NCBI GenBank assembly: GCA_958295495.1
Contig: OY282352.1
Coordinates: 4,348,049 to 4,412,048, forward strand
Direction of reading: 5' to 3'
Length of the DNA: 64,000 bases
From: an uncultured Latescibacterota bacterium
Lineage (GTDB): Bacteria > Latescibacterota > UBA2968 > UBA8231
Of this stretch, positions 1-8,884 are shown piece by piece. The notes beneath the pieces were generated by a model. It worked only from the letters and a program-made list of their open reading frames with translations. It did not search any database and was not told the DNA's origin. A program made the position numbers and the translations under genes. How positions within the stretch are numbered: position 1 is the first letter of the stretch; every line of letters begins with the position of its first letter.

Positions 1-597
1 CGCAGCGCGGCCCTGATGCAGGAGTCGGGATGGCAGCAGGATGCCGAGGGCATCTGGACGCGGGACGGGGAGCGGGCCAAGATGCTGCTCGACATCAGCC
101 AGACCTTCCAAGACATCGCACCGATTTTGGTCGAGCAGTTGCAGCGGGCCGGCTTTGCGGCCAACATGCGGATGACCTCAGACAACTACACGCGGATGAC
201 CACCGGCGCGGCCAAGAGCTATATATTTGGTAATGGTGGTTCGGTGCGCGACCCGTACTTTACGCTGCGGCTCTACCACAGTCGCTTCGCCGAGCCGACG
301 GGCACGGCGACGCCGACCTTTTGGCGCTGGAAAAATCCCGAGTATGACGCACTCGTCGATCAGATTGGACAGACCGCCCCCGAGGATCCGCGCTTGGTGG
401 GCCTGTTCAGAGAGGCGCTGGCGATTTGGCTGCGCGGGCTGCCAGCCGTACCCTTGCTACAATTTTACCACCGCTTGCCCCACAACCAAACCTACTGGAC
501 CAACTGGCCGGCGGCGGACAATCCGTATATCAATACGGCCTACTGGCACCGAACGTGGCTTTTGGTATTGTTGAACCTCCAACCAACGCGAGGTTAA
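1..597 (+). CDS. Family-5 ABC solute-binding protein, C-terminal part
   Basis: The reading frame is open from the first base of the window and ends at a TAA at 595-597, so only the last ~198 residues are visible. They match the C-terminal third of the next gene almost motif for motif: GGSVRDPYFTLRLYHSRF, PHNQTYW, the YIN(T/S)AYWHR stretch and the LVLLNLQPT tail occur in both. The family (SBP_bac_5, oligopeptide/dipeptide-type periplasmic binding proteins) captures peptides, opines or oligosaccharides for an ABC importer. The start lies upstream of the window. It is the first of a tandem pair, and no permease or ATPase gene is visible on this side. Confidence 0.85.
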   Translation, partial: RSAALMQESGWQQDAEGIWTRDGERAKMLLDISQTFQDIAPILVEQLQRAGFAANMRMTSDNYTRMTTGAAKSYIFGNGGSVRDPYFTLRLYHSRFAEPTGTATPTFWRWKNPEYDALVDQIGQTAPEDPRLVGLFREALAIWLRGLPAVPLLQFYHRLPHNQTYWTNWPAADNPYINTAYWHRTWLLVLLNLQPTRG

Positions 598-669
598 ATG
601 AGACGGTTTGATCGCGCTCAATCGGCGCGGCGGGTATCATCTCACTCTAAACCAAGGCGAGGTCTAATT

Positions 670-2466
670 ATGAAACGCATCATTTGCACATTACTCAGCG
701 CGTGGCTGCTCAGCGGCTGTGGCGATAGCCCTTCCGACCAAGAGCCAGCGGACGCGGCCGACCAGCGTGCAAAGGTCGAGGAAGGCCAAGCGGACGACTC
801 GGCGTTTAAACAGGTCCCACGGAACCGGACCTTGATCATGGATTGCGCCGAAAGCGGCACCTGCGCCGGGCAGATCCAAGACTACAATTCGTTCAACCCC
901 TATCTGCCGGAAACCACCACGCGCACCGGATACAATTTCGTCTTTGAGCCGCTGTACTTTTACAATGCCTTCGAGGGCAAGCTGATTCCCTGGATCTCCA
1001 CAAAGCACCGCTTCAACGACGCCTATACCGAAGTGGAAATCACCATTCGCCGAGGGGTCCAGTGGAGCGACGGCATGCCGTGGACGGCGCACGACTTGGT
1101 CTTTACGATCAACATGCTCAAGGACAACGCGCCCTTGTTGTCCTATTCGACCGACATGAAAAACTGGGTTCGAGAGGCCGTGGCCGTCGATAGCCTGACG
1201 GCGCGCATCGCCCTGACTGCGCCCAATCCGCGCTTTGTATTTTCGTATTTCACCCACAACTTCGGCAATGGGGTGCCGATCATGCCCAAGCACGTGTGGG
1301 AAGGACAGGCGCCAGACACCTTTGAAAACTTCGATCCGCAAAAAGGCTGGCCCGTGTTTTCCGGGCCTTACAAGTTGGTGCTATCCACGCCTCAGCAGCG
1401 CATCTGGGACTTGCGGCCGGGTTGGTGGGCCGCTGCCATCGGCTTCCAAGCCCTGCCCAAAGTCGAGCGCATCATCTACCTGCCTTACATGGAGGAAGCC
1501 AAGCGCGTCCAGAACCTAATCACCAACCATATAGATACCTGTCTGGACCTCCGGCCGCCCAACATCCTAACCGTACTCGACCGCAACCCCCGCGTTACTA
1601 CTTGGACCGGGCGGGAGCCACCGTACGGGTACGTGGATTTCTGGCCCATTTCGCTGGGCTTTAACAACCTGGAGGCCCCCTTCTCAGACGTGGACGTGCG
1701 CCGTGCGATCAACCACGCCATCGACCGCGCCCAGCTCGTGGAGGTCGGCTGGCAGGGAGCGGGCACCTCGACGCTCTTGCCCTTTCCCGCGTACCCGGCA
1801 CTCCGGCCTTATTTCAGCGAGGTCGAAGATTTGCTAGAGCAATACCAGGTCGGGGTCTTTGACTTGGCCAAGAGCGCGGCACTGATGAAAAGCATGGGCT
1901 GGCAGCGGCCCGAAGGGGGTTATTGGACGAAGGATGGAACGCCGTTTAAGATGGTCATCGACATCGCCTCGATCTTCCAAGACATAACGCCGGTCCTAGT
2001 GGCGCAGCTAGAAAGAGCGGGTTTTGACGCGGACTTCCGCAACACCCCAGATAACTACACCCGCATGTCGCACGGCACGGCCCGCGCCTTTATCAGTGGG
2101 CACGGCGGCAGCGTGCGCGACCCGTATTTTACGCTGCGGCTCTACCACAGCCGCTTCGTGCAGCCAACCGGCACCCCCGCCGAGTACTTCTGGCGCTGGC
2201 AGAACGAGGAATTTGATCGGATCGTCGATCAGATGGCGGGAATCGCGCCGCGCGATCCCCAGCTAGTGCAATTGTATCGCCAAGCCATGCAAATCTGGCT
2301 CGCCGAACTGCCGTCGATTCCGCTCTTGCAGTGGTATCACCGCATTCCGCACAACCAGACCTACTGGCGCAACTGGCCTTCGCAATATAGCCCTTACATC
2401 AACAGTGCCTATTGGCACCGGGTGTGGCTGTTGGTGTTGCTCAATTTGCAACCGACGCAAGGATAA
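670..2466 (+). CDS. Family-5 ABC solute-binding lipoprotein
   Basis: A 598-aa extracytoplasmic solute-binding protein of an ABC importer. The ATG at 670 is preferred over an in-frame ATG at 598. It follows an AGGCGAGG ribosome-binding site and opens a lipoprotein signal peptide with lipobox LSGC (Cys17), giving a membrane-anchored protein. The segment RRGVQWSDGMPWTAHDLVF is typical of SBP_bac_5. The last ~195 residues are closely related to the preceding gene, so the two are tandem duplicates, probably with different ligand ranges. A hydrolase gene follows after 14 bases, so they are likely co-transcribed. The ligand cannot be deduced. Confidence 0.92.
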   Translation: MKRIICTLLSAWLLSGCGDSPSDQEPADAADQRAKVEEGQADDSAFKQVPRNRTLIMDCAESGTCAGQIQDYNSFNPYLPETTTRTGYNFVFEPLYFYNAFEGKLIPWISTKHRFNDAYTEVEITIRRGVQWSDGMPWTAHDLVFTINMLKDNAPLLSYSTDMKNWVREAVAVDSLTARIALTAPNPRFVFSYFTHNFGNGVPIMPKHVWEGQAPDTFENFDPQKGWPVFSGPYKLVLSTPQQRIWDLRPGWWAAAIGFQALPKVERIIYLPYMEEAKRVQNLITNHIDTCLDLRPPNILTVLDRNPRVTTWTGREPPYGYVDFWPISLGFNNLEAPFSDVDVRRAINHAIDRAQLVEVGWQGAGTSTLLPFPAYPALRPYFSEVEDLLEQYQVGVFDLAKSAALMKSMGWQRPEGGYWTKDGTPFKMVIDIASIFQDITPVLVAQLERAGFDADFRNTPDNYTRMSHGTARAFISGHGGSVRDPYFTLRLYHSRFVQPTGTPAEYFWRWQNEEFDRIVDQMAGIAPRDPQLVQLYRQAMQIWLAELPSIPLLQWYHRIPHNQTYWRNWPSQYSPYINSAYWHRVWLLVLLNLQPTQG

Positions 2467-2480
2467 GGCCGGCATACGAG

Positions 2481-3374
2481 ATGACCCACTTTGCCCGCAT
2501 ACTCATCGCGCTTTGTACCGCCTACTGCCCGCTTGCAGGCCAAGTCGGAGCAGACGACCGAACGCCCATCGACGACCCCACCTTTGCCCGAGTCGCAGAT
2601 TATTACGCCTACGATCCAAGCTTACCGCTGCACGCCAAAGTACTCGACACGCAGATCTACGATCCACAGCTCCCCTACGCCATCGATAAGGTCCATTTCC
2701 GTTCGAGCCACAACGAAGTCGTCCCCGGCCTGTTCGCCTATCCGCGCAAGGCCGCTGCTTGTTCTGCCGTCGTCTTGCTACACGGCAACAATGGCTCACA
2801 AGGCATTGACCACCATTGGATTCGGTCTTGGCTGGATATCCTAGGGCGGGCTGGGTATTGCGCCTTGGCCATTGACGCCTATGGTTACGGCGAACGCTTC
2901 GACCCCGAGCAGAATAAAGACATGGGACTATACCAATGGCGCGAGCGCACGATTCAGCAGGCGAACGATACACGCCGAGCTATTGACTATCTCTATACGC
3001 GCACGCAGGTCGATACGACGCGCATCGCGGTGATGGGCGAAAGCATGGGCGGCTTTATCGGCATTCGCGCCGCCGGGCTTGACCCTCGCCTAGCCGGGCT
3101 GGTACTCGTCGTTGCGGCAGCCGGAGAATCCCCGACCACCGGGCCATTCGGCCAATTCGCCAATTCGCTCAACTTCGCTCCGCGGGTCTCGGCACCAGTC
3201 CTGATGGTCAATGCTACCGAGGACGAATACGCGACCAAGACGGCAGTAGAAGAGTTATATGCCGCTTTACCCCAGCCCAAAGAGTTGATTTGGCACCCAA
3301 GCGGCCATCTCATTCAAATGCCCGCTCAGCAGCGCATCATTTTGCCGTGGCTAAAAAAATACCTGAGTCCCTAA
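2481..3374 (+). CDS. Secreted alpha/beta hydrolase (dienelactone-hydrolase-like)
   Basis: A 297-aa alpha/beta-hydrolase. The ATG at 2481 begins a Sec-type signal peptide (hydrophobic MTHFARILIALCTAYCPLAG), so the enzyme is predicted to be exported. An oxyanion-type segment (VVLLHGNNGS) is followed by the nucleophile elbow GESMGG with Ser188, then Asp248 in the ATEDEY strand and His276 in PSGHLIQ, giving the expected order of a Ser-Asp-His triad. The fold resembles dienelactone hydrolases and acetyl-xylan-esterase-like enzymes, and the substrate is unknown. It lies 14 bases after the binding-protein gene and may act on the imported compound before uptake. Confidence 0.82.
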   Translation: MTHFARILIALCTAYCPLAGQVGADDRTPIDDPTFARVADYYAYDPSLPLHAKVLDTQIYDPQLPYAIDKVHFRSSHNEVVPGLFAYPRKAAACSAVVLLHGNNGSQGIDHHWIRSWLDILGRAGYCALAIDAYGYGERFDPEQNKDMGLYQWRERTIQQANDTRRAIDYLYTRTQVDTTRIAVMGESMGGFIGIRAAGLDPRLAGLVLVVAAAGESPTTGPFGQFANSLNFAPRVSAPVLMVNATEDEYATKTAVEELYAALPQPKELIWHPSGHLIQMPAQQRIILPWLKKYLSP

Positions 3375-3415
3375 TGGAGCCGTTAAACGCAACGACACGC
3401 TCAGAGAGGTAAACA

Positions 3416-3864
3416 ATGACATTGTGCAGATGGACTATCGCGGCCGTTTTGGGGCTGGTCGCCCTAAGTTGCGGCGATCAGTGGGAAGCACCGGCAGAGA
3501 AAAAACTCAAGATCGCCGGGATCGTCTTTCGGGAAGTTGAGCGGCATTGAGGTCGGCAAACTCAAGATCGCCGTCATGGCGATTGTCGCTTTCTTGGCGG
3601 CGAGGGCCGGCATCATGCAATCGGCCGAGATTATGTCTGGCGCAGCGACGACAGCCAAGGGGTGGGAGCTGGACGTGATCGCCGCGCGGCACCCGCTTGA
3701 TGGGCGGCGAGGGCCAGATTCGCGGCACTCTGATCGGAGTGGTGTTCTTGGGCATCTTGGTCAACGGCATGACCCTGATGAACATCAGCGAGTACTGGCA
3801 GCACGTAGTGCAGGGGACGTTGATTTTGAGTGCGGTGCTGATTAACCGGGCGAATCAGCCGTAG
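3416..3864 (+). pseudogene. Chimeric relic of a ribose-type ABC transporter (SBP head + permease tail)
   Basis: Frame 2 from the ATG at 3416 gives 44 residues: a lipoprotein signal peptide (lipobox ALSC, Cys19), then KLKIAGIVFRE, the N-terminus of an RbsB-like sugar-binding protein. It stops at 3550. From about 3540, in another frame, the sequence reads like the C-terminus of an RbsC-like permease (IMQSAEIMSG, then GWELDVIAA). A small deletion near 3690 shifts to a third frame, which continues as GGEGQIRGTLIGVVFLG and NISEYWQHVVQGTLIL to a stop at 3864. The ATPase gene and most of both partners are missing, so one large deletion fused two genes and a second small one broke the frame. Not functional. 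Confidence 0.75.
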
Positions 3865-3939
3865 GCCAGTAGCTCCAGAGCGCCTTGAGCCAAGGCAGCA
3901 AGGTAGGAATGACCTTGGCCTCTGTAAGAAAAGACCTCC

Positions 3940-3968
3940 TTGACACGTTTACTTCAGCGTTGTATATT
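3940..3968 (+). promoter_or_regulatory. Sigma-70 type promoter for the GTPase gene
   Basis: TTGACA at 3940-3945 and TATATT at 3963-3968 are separated by exactly 17 bases: a perfect -35 box and a -10 box with one mismatch. The start codon of the GTPase gene lies about 46 bases further on, after a clear AGGGGAAGG ribosome-binding site. Confidence 0.7.
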
Positions 3969-3999
3969 GTTGTTCTTGTTACAACAAATAACAACACAA
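3968..3999. promoter_or_regulatory. Imperfect palindrome, possible operator
   Basis: Just after the -10 box, TTGTTGTTCTTGTT is followed by its near reverse complement AACAAATAACAAC around a central TAC/ACA. The position over the likely transcription start suits a repressor site. The symmetry is imperfect and the sequence is low in complexity, so this is tentative. The GTPase's own N-terminal DNA-binding-like domain makes autoregulation conceivable. Confidence 0.4.
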
Positions 4000-4014
4000 C
4001 TCAAGGGGAAGGCC

Positions 4015-6294
4015 ATGATAACTAGAAGTTACAAGGCAGCCAAAACGCGCTCGAACCGGCCGGGCTGGAGCGTAATGTTCAACCACCCTCGCCGCAGAGA
4101 TGCCCGTGGCAAGTACGGTCTGAAAGTGCGTCGGGGTCTTGGCACGAGAGATAACGCTGAAGCTGACCGATTGGTTGAGCAACTCAACACGCTGCTCGCT
4201 GACCAGTCATGGTGGAGCCTCGATCGGCGCACCGAGGCTACACAGCAGTTTGATGGTGTCGTCGTTTCGGCATTCTATGACGGCATTGAGGCCGACAAAG
4301 TCAAATCCAGAGACTTAAGGGAAACGATTATCCCACTGCCTAAGCCGGACGAAGGTTACGCGAGAGTAATGCTGGTCGGGTCCACAGGAGCAGGCAAAAC
4401 CACCTTGCTGCGCCAACTCATCGGATCCGACCCCAAGCGTGACCGATTTCCTTCTACATCTACCGCGAGGACGACAACTGCTGACATAGAGATAGTCACT
4501 GCTGCTAAGAGCTTTGAGGCCGTGGCCACCTTTATGACCGAGCATAAAGTAAGGTGCGCTGTTGATGAGTGTCTGGAAGAGGCATGTATCAAGGTAATTC
4601 AAGGGCATGATGAGACTAGGGTAGCCAATGCCCTGCTGGAACACAGAGAACAGCGTTTTCGACTCTCCTACCTCCTCGGCGCATGGCAACAGGAACGGCC
4701 AGGACAGGATGATGGTCAGGACAAGATGGACTACGGATATGAAGACGAAGTGTCTGACACAGAACCTCTCGCGGACGACGAAATCGTTGATGGCACTGAA
4801 CTCACTGGCAACAACGCACGCTTGAGCGAGTACGTCGCTTGTATCAAGAACGTCGCAATGGCAGTACGCGAGCAAATGACAACCGAGAGTGGTGATTTTC
4901 AGGATATGGACAACGCCAACAAGCGGCAGGACTGGCTGGAAAAATTCACCGATGTGCTGTACGAGAATGAAGATTTTCCACAACTTTCCCTTGACATCAT
5001 GGAAGCTGTCTCGGAACGGTTCGCTTTGGTCAAGGTGGGAGACTTCGAGCGCAGTGCGACGGGTTGGCCTACCCTTTGGCATTACGCGGAAGAAGACCGT
5101 GACACCTTCTTGCGACAGGTACGCTGGTTCAGCAGTAACCACGACCAGCAGTTTGGGAGACTACTTACACCGCTGGTTGACGGTATCAGGGTGCGTGGGC
5201 CGTTTCAACCGACCGAAGCCCAACTACAGAACGGTGACCAGCGGTTTGTATTGCTAGACGGCGAAGGGCTAGGTCACTCGGCCAAGGAGGCCAACAGCAT
5301 ATCCACGAGGGTAACGGAAAAATTCGCCGAAGTGGATATGATTTTGTTGGTGGACAATGCACAGTCGCCCATGCAGGCCGCCCCATTGGAACTACTGCGT
5401 TCGGTTGGCAGTAGTGGGCATGGCCACAAACTTGCCGTCGTCTTCACGCACTTTGACCAAGTGAAGGGAGACAATCTCCGCGGCTATAGACAGAAACGAG
5501 ATCATGTTCGGGCATCGATTGGAAACGTCATTGTCAGCCTGCGCGAATCGCTGGGAGCACCGGTAACTGAAATACTGGATCGGCAACTCGACGGCAATGA
5601 TTTTTACTTGGGCAACCTAGACAAGCCCACGGGAAAAGCCCCTAGTCGTCTCATTGAGGATATGCAGGAACTACTGAAGCGTATGCAAGAGTCTGCCGGA
5701 CCGCCTGAGAAGATCGATCTCGCGCCAACCTACGGCATCGCCCGGTTGGAACTTGCCCTGCGCGACGCCGCTGACGGATTCAAAACCCCTTGGCGGGGGC
5801 GGCTCGGTCTCAGCTATCATGAAGGTACTCGCAAAGAACACTGGGGGCGCGTCAAAGCGTTGTGCCGTCGCATTGCCAATCGATGGGACAACGACGAATA
5901 TAACGGACTAAGGCCAGCCTCTGATCTGGTTCGCAATCTGCAGAACAGTATCTCCCTATGGCTGGACAATCCTTCCGGCTGGACCAGAACGCCGGAAGAC
6001 CAGAACGAGGGGCAGGCTGCCATCAACTCGATACGGCGGGATGTGTACAGGGGCATTCACGAGTTGGCAGAGCGGCGTCTAATCACCACTTCTATAGCCG
6101 AGTGGAGAAGAGCTCTTGAATATAGCGGTCCGGGTTCGAGCTTCGACCGGGCAAGAGAGATGGGGGCGATCTACGACTCAGCCGCTCCGTCTGTCTCCTC
6201 TGTGATGGACACTCAGGCTCAAAATTTCTTGGATGAAGTCATCCAAATTGTCCGCGATGCCATTCAGGACGCGGGTGGCTCGGTAGGGCATTAA
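4015..6294 (+). CDS. Large P-loop GTPase with integrase-arm-like N-terminal domain
   Basis: 759 aa, starting at the ATG after AGGGGAAGG. Residues ~13-60 (GWSVMFNHP ... LKVRRGLGTRDNAEADRLV) resemble the N-terminal arm-type DNA-binding segment of phage tyrosine recombinases. A GTPase core follows: G1 GSTGAGKTT (122-130), a Thr-rich putative G2 (PSTSTARTTT), G3 DGEG at 415, and G4 THFD at 478-481 instead of the usual N/TKxD. The ~280 residues between G2 and G3 form a large insertion. A small gene and a TIR gene follow on the same strand, both broken. Large GTPases beside TIR effectors are typical of NTPase-controlled conflict systems, so a sensor or switch role in defence is inferred. It could instead be a cytosolic dynamin-like protein; the exact family is not recognised. 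Confidence 0.75.
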   Translation: MITRSYKAAKTRSNRPGWSVMFNHPRRRDARGKYGLKVRRGLGTRDNAEADRLVEQLNTLLADQSWWSLDRRTEATQQFDGVVVSAFYDGIEADKVKSRDLRETIIPLPKPDEGYARVMLVGSTGAGKTTLLRQLIGSDPKRDRFPSTSTARTTTADIEIVTAAKSFEAVATFMTEHKVRCAVDECLEEACIKVIQGHDETRVANALLEHREQRFRLSYLLGAWQQERPGQDDGQDKMDYGYEDEVSDTEPLADDEIVDGTELTGNNARLSEYVACIKNVAMAVREQMTTESGDFQDMDNANKRQDWLEKFTDVLYENEDFPQLSLDIMEAVSERFALVKVGDFERSATGWPTLWHYAEEDRDTFLRQVRWFSSNHDQQFGRLLTPLVDGIRVRGPFQPTEAQLQNGDQRFVLLDGEGLGHSAKEANSISTRVTEKFAEVDMILLVDNAQSPMQAAPLELLRSVGSSGHGHKLAVVFTHFDQVKGDNLRGYRQKRDHVRASIGNVIVSLRESLGAPVTEILDRQLDGNDFYLGNLDKPTGKAPSRLIEDMQELLKRMQESAGPPEKIDLAPTYGIARLELALRDAADGFKTPWRGRLGLSYHEGTRKEHWGRVKALCRRIANRWDNDEYNGLRPASDLVRNLQNSISLWLDNPSGWTRTPEDQNEGQAAINSIRRDVYRGIHELAERRLITTSIAEWRRALEYSGPGSSFDRAREMGAIYDSAAPSVSSVMDTQAQNFLDEVIQIVRDAIQDAGGSVGH

Positions 6295-6358
6295 TTTCGG
6301 CCACCGGAACACAAGGACAAAGCGACCCGGATCACCGAGGGTAATAAGGAGACGCAAT

Positions 6359-6682
6359 ATGGCAACCGATGAACAACTGAAAAGCTATGCCGAATCGCTC
6401 CCGTCCATTTATCGATAAATCCTGACCGCCTTTCCGCGGATGAAACCCAACCGCAGACAGGGCTATGGTCTAGCGTTTCAAACCCTTGTGGCAGATTTGG
6501 ACAGCTTCCGCTTAGGTGAAATCATCTTGGCCTGCGAGCAGCTAGAGCAGCGTAACCTAGTCGAGATTAAACACAAAATTTTTGTGCATCCGACTCAGCT
6601 TGGCGAGCGCCTGATCGGTATCATTACCGGCCAAAGCGCACCGGTAGTCCAAGTGCCGGAGTTGCCTGCGCTGCCAACGTAG
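6359..6682 (+). pseudogene. Small protein gene with in-frame stop codon
   Basis: An ATG at 6359 with AAGGAG upstream opens a 107-codon frame interrupted at codon 20 by TAA (6416-6418), where GAA would restore the sequence YREILTAFPRMKPNRRQGYG. The rest reads through to 6682 and looks like a compact helical or winged-helix domain (FQTLVADLDSFRLGEIILAC, then EQRNLVEIKHKIFVHPT), with no family assigned. It lies 64 bases after the GTPase gene and 39 before the TIR gene, so it was probably the middle gene of a three-gene operon. The single change could be a true nonsense mutation or a base-call error. Confidence 0.55.
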
Positions 6683-6721
6683 AAGAGCAATCGCGTTCTG
6701 GCAGCTCCAGTTTTTCCCTAG

Positions 6722-7305
6722 GTGTCGCTGGCACGTGTTTTTATCCCACTGCCGTGAGGATATGGAATGGCTGATAGACCCTCTGTACGAAGCATTGCGC
6801 CAAGAAGCCATCATCCCTTGGCTTGACCGTCGCGATTATCCCTACGGTCGCCCTTCACTCAAGGCACTTCGGGACGGAGTGCTGAAGTGTCGTCATACCG
6901 CGTTCCTCGTAACCGATGAGATGCTGGATCAGCCGCGAGGCTGGGGGATAGTGGAACTCGTTTGGGCCTATCTATTAGATAGAAGAAAATCTGCGCGAGG
7001 CCGGCGGATATCTCCAAACCATTGTTCTACCGCTGTTCTTCCTCCGACAAGACGACGAGCGGGTTCTGCACTCAGTCTGGCAATCTATCCGCGATCGCGC
7101 TGCCTTCCATGGCCCACAGGATGGGGACGCTGTGGCTTGGGCCGTCCGTCAGATTAGCACATTCCTCCGGCGGGAAGCAGAACAGGGACTAGAACTTTTC
7201 GCTGGAATCGAGCAGGATCCCCATCAATACGCCCGCTTAAAGAAACGACCGGGACTCATTGAGCGAATTACGGATCTGCATCCTACGCCTGCACCCATTC
7301 AGTAA
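6722..7305 (+). pseudogene. TIR-domain protein, frameshifted twice
   Basis: Three frames must be joined. GTG at 6722 gives VSLARVF. After one lost T in the T-run at ~6738 the frame continues as FLSHCREDMEWLIDPLYEAL and WLDRRDYPYGRPSL, an N-terminal TIR domain with the conserved LSH/RED start. Near 6977-6985 (an AGAAAA tract) a second shift leads to EENLREAGGYLQTIVLPLF and on to a stop at 7305 (ends TPAPIQ). The reconstructed protein would be ~194 aa. TIR domains in bacterial defence cleave NAD+ or make signalling nucleotides. Both breaks fall in homopolymers, so sequencing error is a serious alternative to decay. Confidence 0.65.
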
Positions 7306-7385
7306 GAAGCCCGACTCGGCAATTTTTGCTCTGGCACTGGACAGACGGGGAGAGCACTAGGAACCGACGCGAGCATGATTTTTTA

Positions 7386-7532
7386 ATGCGTGCTATCCGC
7401 CCCGCCACCGCAAGCGATATCCCCGGCATCGCCCGGGTCTGCGAAGCAGTCTTTGCGGAGCCGATCGAGCCCGAGGTCTGCCACCGCCAAATTACTGTGC
7501 CCGGGAGGGTCGCGGCCCCAGCGGTGCCCTGA
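7386..7532 (+). pseudogene. GNAT acetyltransferase N-terminal fragment
   Basis: The ATG at 7386 encodes MRAIRPATASDIPGIARVCE, the first strand and helix of a GNAT N-acetyltransferase. The frame then degenerates and stops at 7532 after 48 residues. The acetyl-CoA-binding motif is absent, so this is a truncated gene. From here to 7714 no intact gene is visible. Confidence 0.55.
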
Positions 7533-7714
7533 TCGCCGACCCGTCCCCTCTAGACGCCGCCTTGCTGGACCAAGCTGCATTAAAAGGAGAATACCACTGG
7601 TGGACGATAATGCTCTAACCGTCGCTAGCACCTTCCCGTCGGACCATTCTTTGAGCAACGCCGCCACTTCCCGGTGTCCTTCCTTTTCCGCCCAATAAGT
7701 AAGAAAGGACCGCT

Positions 7715-7966
7715 ATGGCTACTCTAACCGATCGCATCACGGTAAATCCCAAGCAATGCGGGGGACGACCCTGTATTCGGGGGATGCGGATTCGCGTCAC
7801 GGATGTGCTGGATTTACTCGCCGCCGACCTAATGGCTGAGCATCCCGACCTTGAATCCTAAGATATTCGCGCCTGTCTGCGCTTTGCCAGTGAACGGCCC
7901 AATCATCCGGTTCTCGCTGTTGGCACTTATTCCAGTATCCCGGACGCTCGCTGTTGTGCTCCATAG
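7715..7966 (+). pseudogene. DUF433 antitoxin-like protein with premature stop
   Basis: MATLTDRITVNPKQCGGRPC, then IRGMRIRVTDVLDLLAAD, is the start of a DUF433 protein, a small HTH-type antitoxin-like family often paired with PIN-type toxins. The middle seems to lack a few residues. A TAA at 7859-7861 replaces the expected Glu codon before DIRACLRFASERPNHPVLAV, which continues in the same frame to 7966. No toxin partner follows; the 3' end runs into the convergent aldo/keto reductase gene, so the partner was probably lost by rearrangement. Confidence 0.65.
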
Positions 7967-8733
7967 GATTCAAGCTCAGCCCGCTCTTGTGGCGTGAGCA
8001 CCTCGCGCTCCGACAAACCTGCGGCAACTTGTGCGAAGAGATCGACATGGCGCAAACCCATGAGCGTGGTATGCACGGCGTCGTGACTGAGCACGTAGCG
8101 ATAGAATTGTTCAGGGGCGGGCGCGTCGGGACCTTTTAGCAACCTCTCGTTGCGCGAGGCGTTCATGATCACCACGCCCGTATTGACGGCCTGCGCTGCG
8201 GGAAAAACCGTTTCTTCCGGCTCTTTCATCGCGCAGTTATACCAGCAAAGTACGGTATCAAAATGACCGGTGCGGACCGCCTGTTCAACTTGCACCCAAT
8301 CGTGTCCGGTGACGCCGATGAAGCGCACTAGGCCTTCTTCGCGGGCTTGTTGGGCGGCTTCTAATGCTCCGCCGGGACCCAGCGCTTGGTTGCGTTCTGC
8401 TGCGGTGTTTAAGTGGTGGAGCTGGAAAATATCGAGGTAGTCTGTTTTAAGAGCGCGCAAAGAGGTTTGCAACTCTTTGCGCGCCCCTTCGGCGTCGCGC
8501 CGCGCGGATTTGCTGGCTAAAATGAGATCGTGGCGGCGGCCTTCGAGCGCTTGGCCGATCACTTTCTCGTCTTCACCGCCCCGATAGCTGCGTGCCGTAT
8601 CGACGTAGTTGACGCCACAATCGAGCGCCATCTTGTATCCATCGACTGACTCGCAATACGTGCCGCCGATGCCGAATCGGGTAACCTCGAGATTGGTGCG
8701 GCCTAAAACTGTGCGGGGGAGATCGTGGCGCAT
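7927..8733 (-). CDS. Aldo/keto reductase
   Basis: 268 aa. A cytoplasmic NAD(P)H-dependent carbonyl/aldose oxidoreductase of the AKR (TIM-barrel) superfamily. The family tetrad is visible: Asp and Tyr in VDTARSYRGGEDE, Lys in LILASKSAR, His in IFQLHHLN. FIGVTGHD and GVVIMNASRNE follow in later strands. It is shorter than the ~320-aa AKRs and matches the compact group related to YdhF/Tas. The 3' end overlaps the decayed DUF433 gene by 40 bases on the other strand. Substrate unknown. Confidence 0.88.
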   Translation of the reverse strand: MRHDLPRTVLGRTNLEVTRFGIGGTYCESVDGYKMALDCGVNYVDTARSYRGGEDEKVIGQALEGRRHDLILASKSARRDAEGARKELQTSLRALKTDYLDIFQLHHLNTAAERNQALGPGGALEAAQQAREEGLVRFIGVTGHDWVQVEQAVRTGHFDTVLCWYNCAMKEPEETVFPAAQAVNTGVVIMNASRNERLLKGPDAPAPEQFYRYVLSHDAVHTTLMGLRHVDLFAQVAAGLSEREVLTPQERAELESYGAQQRASGILE

Positions 8734-8884
8734 GGGATTAATCCTCAGAGAAAGATGTCAGCGGAATTTTATAGTTCCCGCAACGCGGCCCAACGTCGCC
8801 TACGGAGGAGACGGTCGCATTTGCTACCAAGGCCTTAAAGATGCTAGGAAGCGATTGGAAAGACAATTATCAGCCCTAGGCGAC

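Noticed and set aside
598..669. In-frame ATG at 598 as start of the second solute-binding protein
   Set aside because: It would place 24 charged residues before the lipoprotein signal peptide; the ATG at 670 has the ribosome-binding site and lipobox.
691..1341. 216-aa minus-strand frame opposite the solute-binding protein
   Set aside because: Antisense shadow of a clear SBP_bac_5 gene with a lipoprotein signal peptide.
7560..7690. Minus-strand frame with an ankyrin-like segment (AEKEGHREVAALLKEW)
   Set aside because: Only about 16 residues fit an ankyrin repeat. There is no start and no second repeat, and the stretch lies among other debris.
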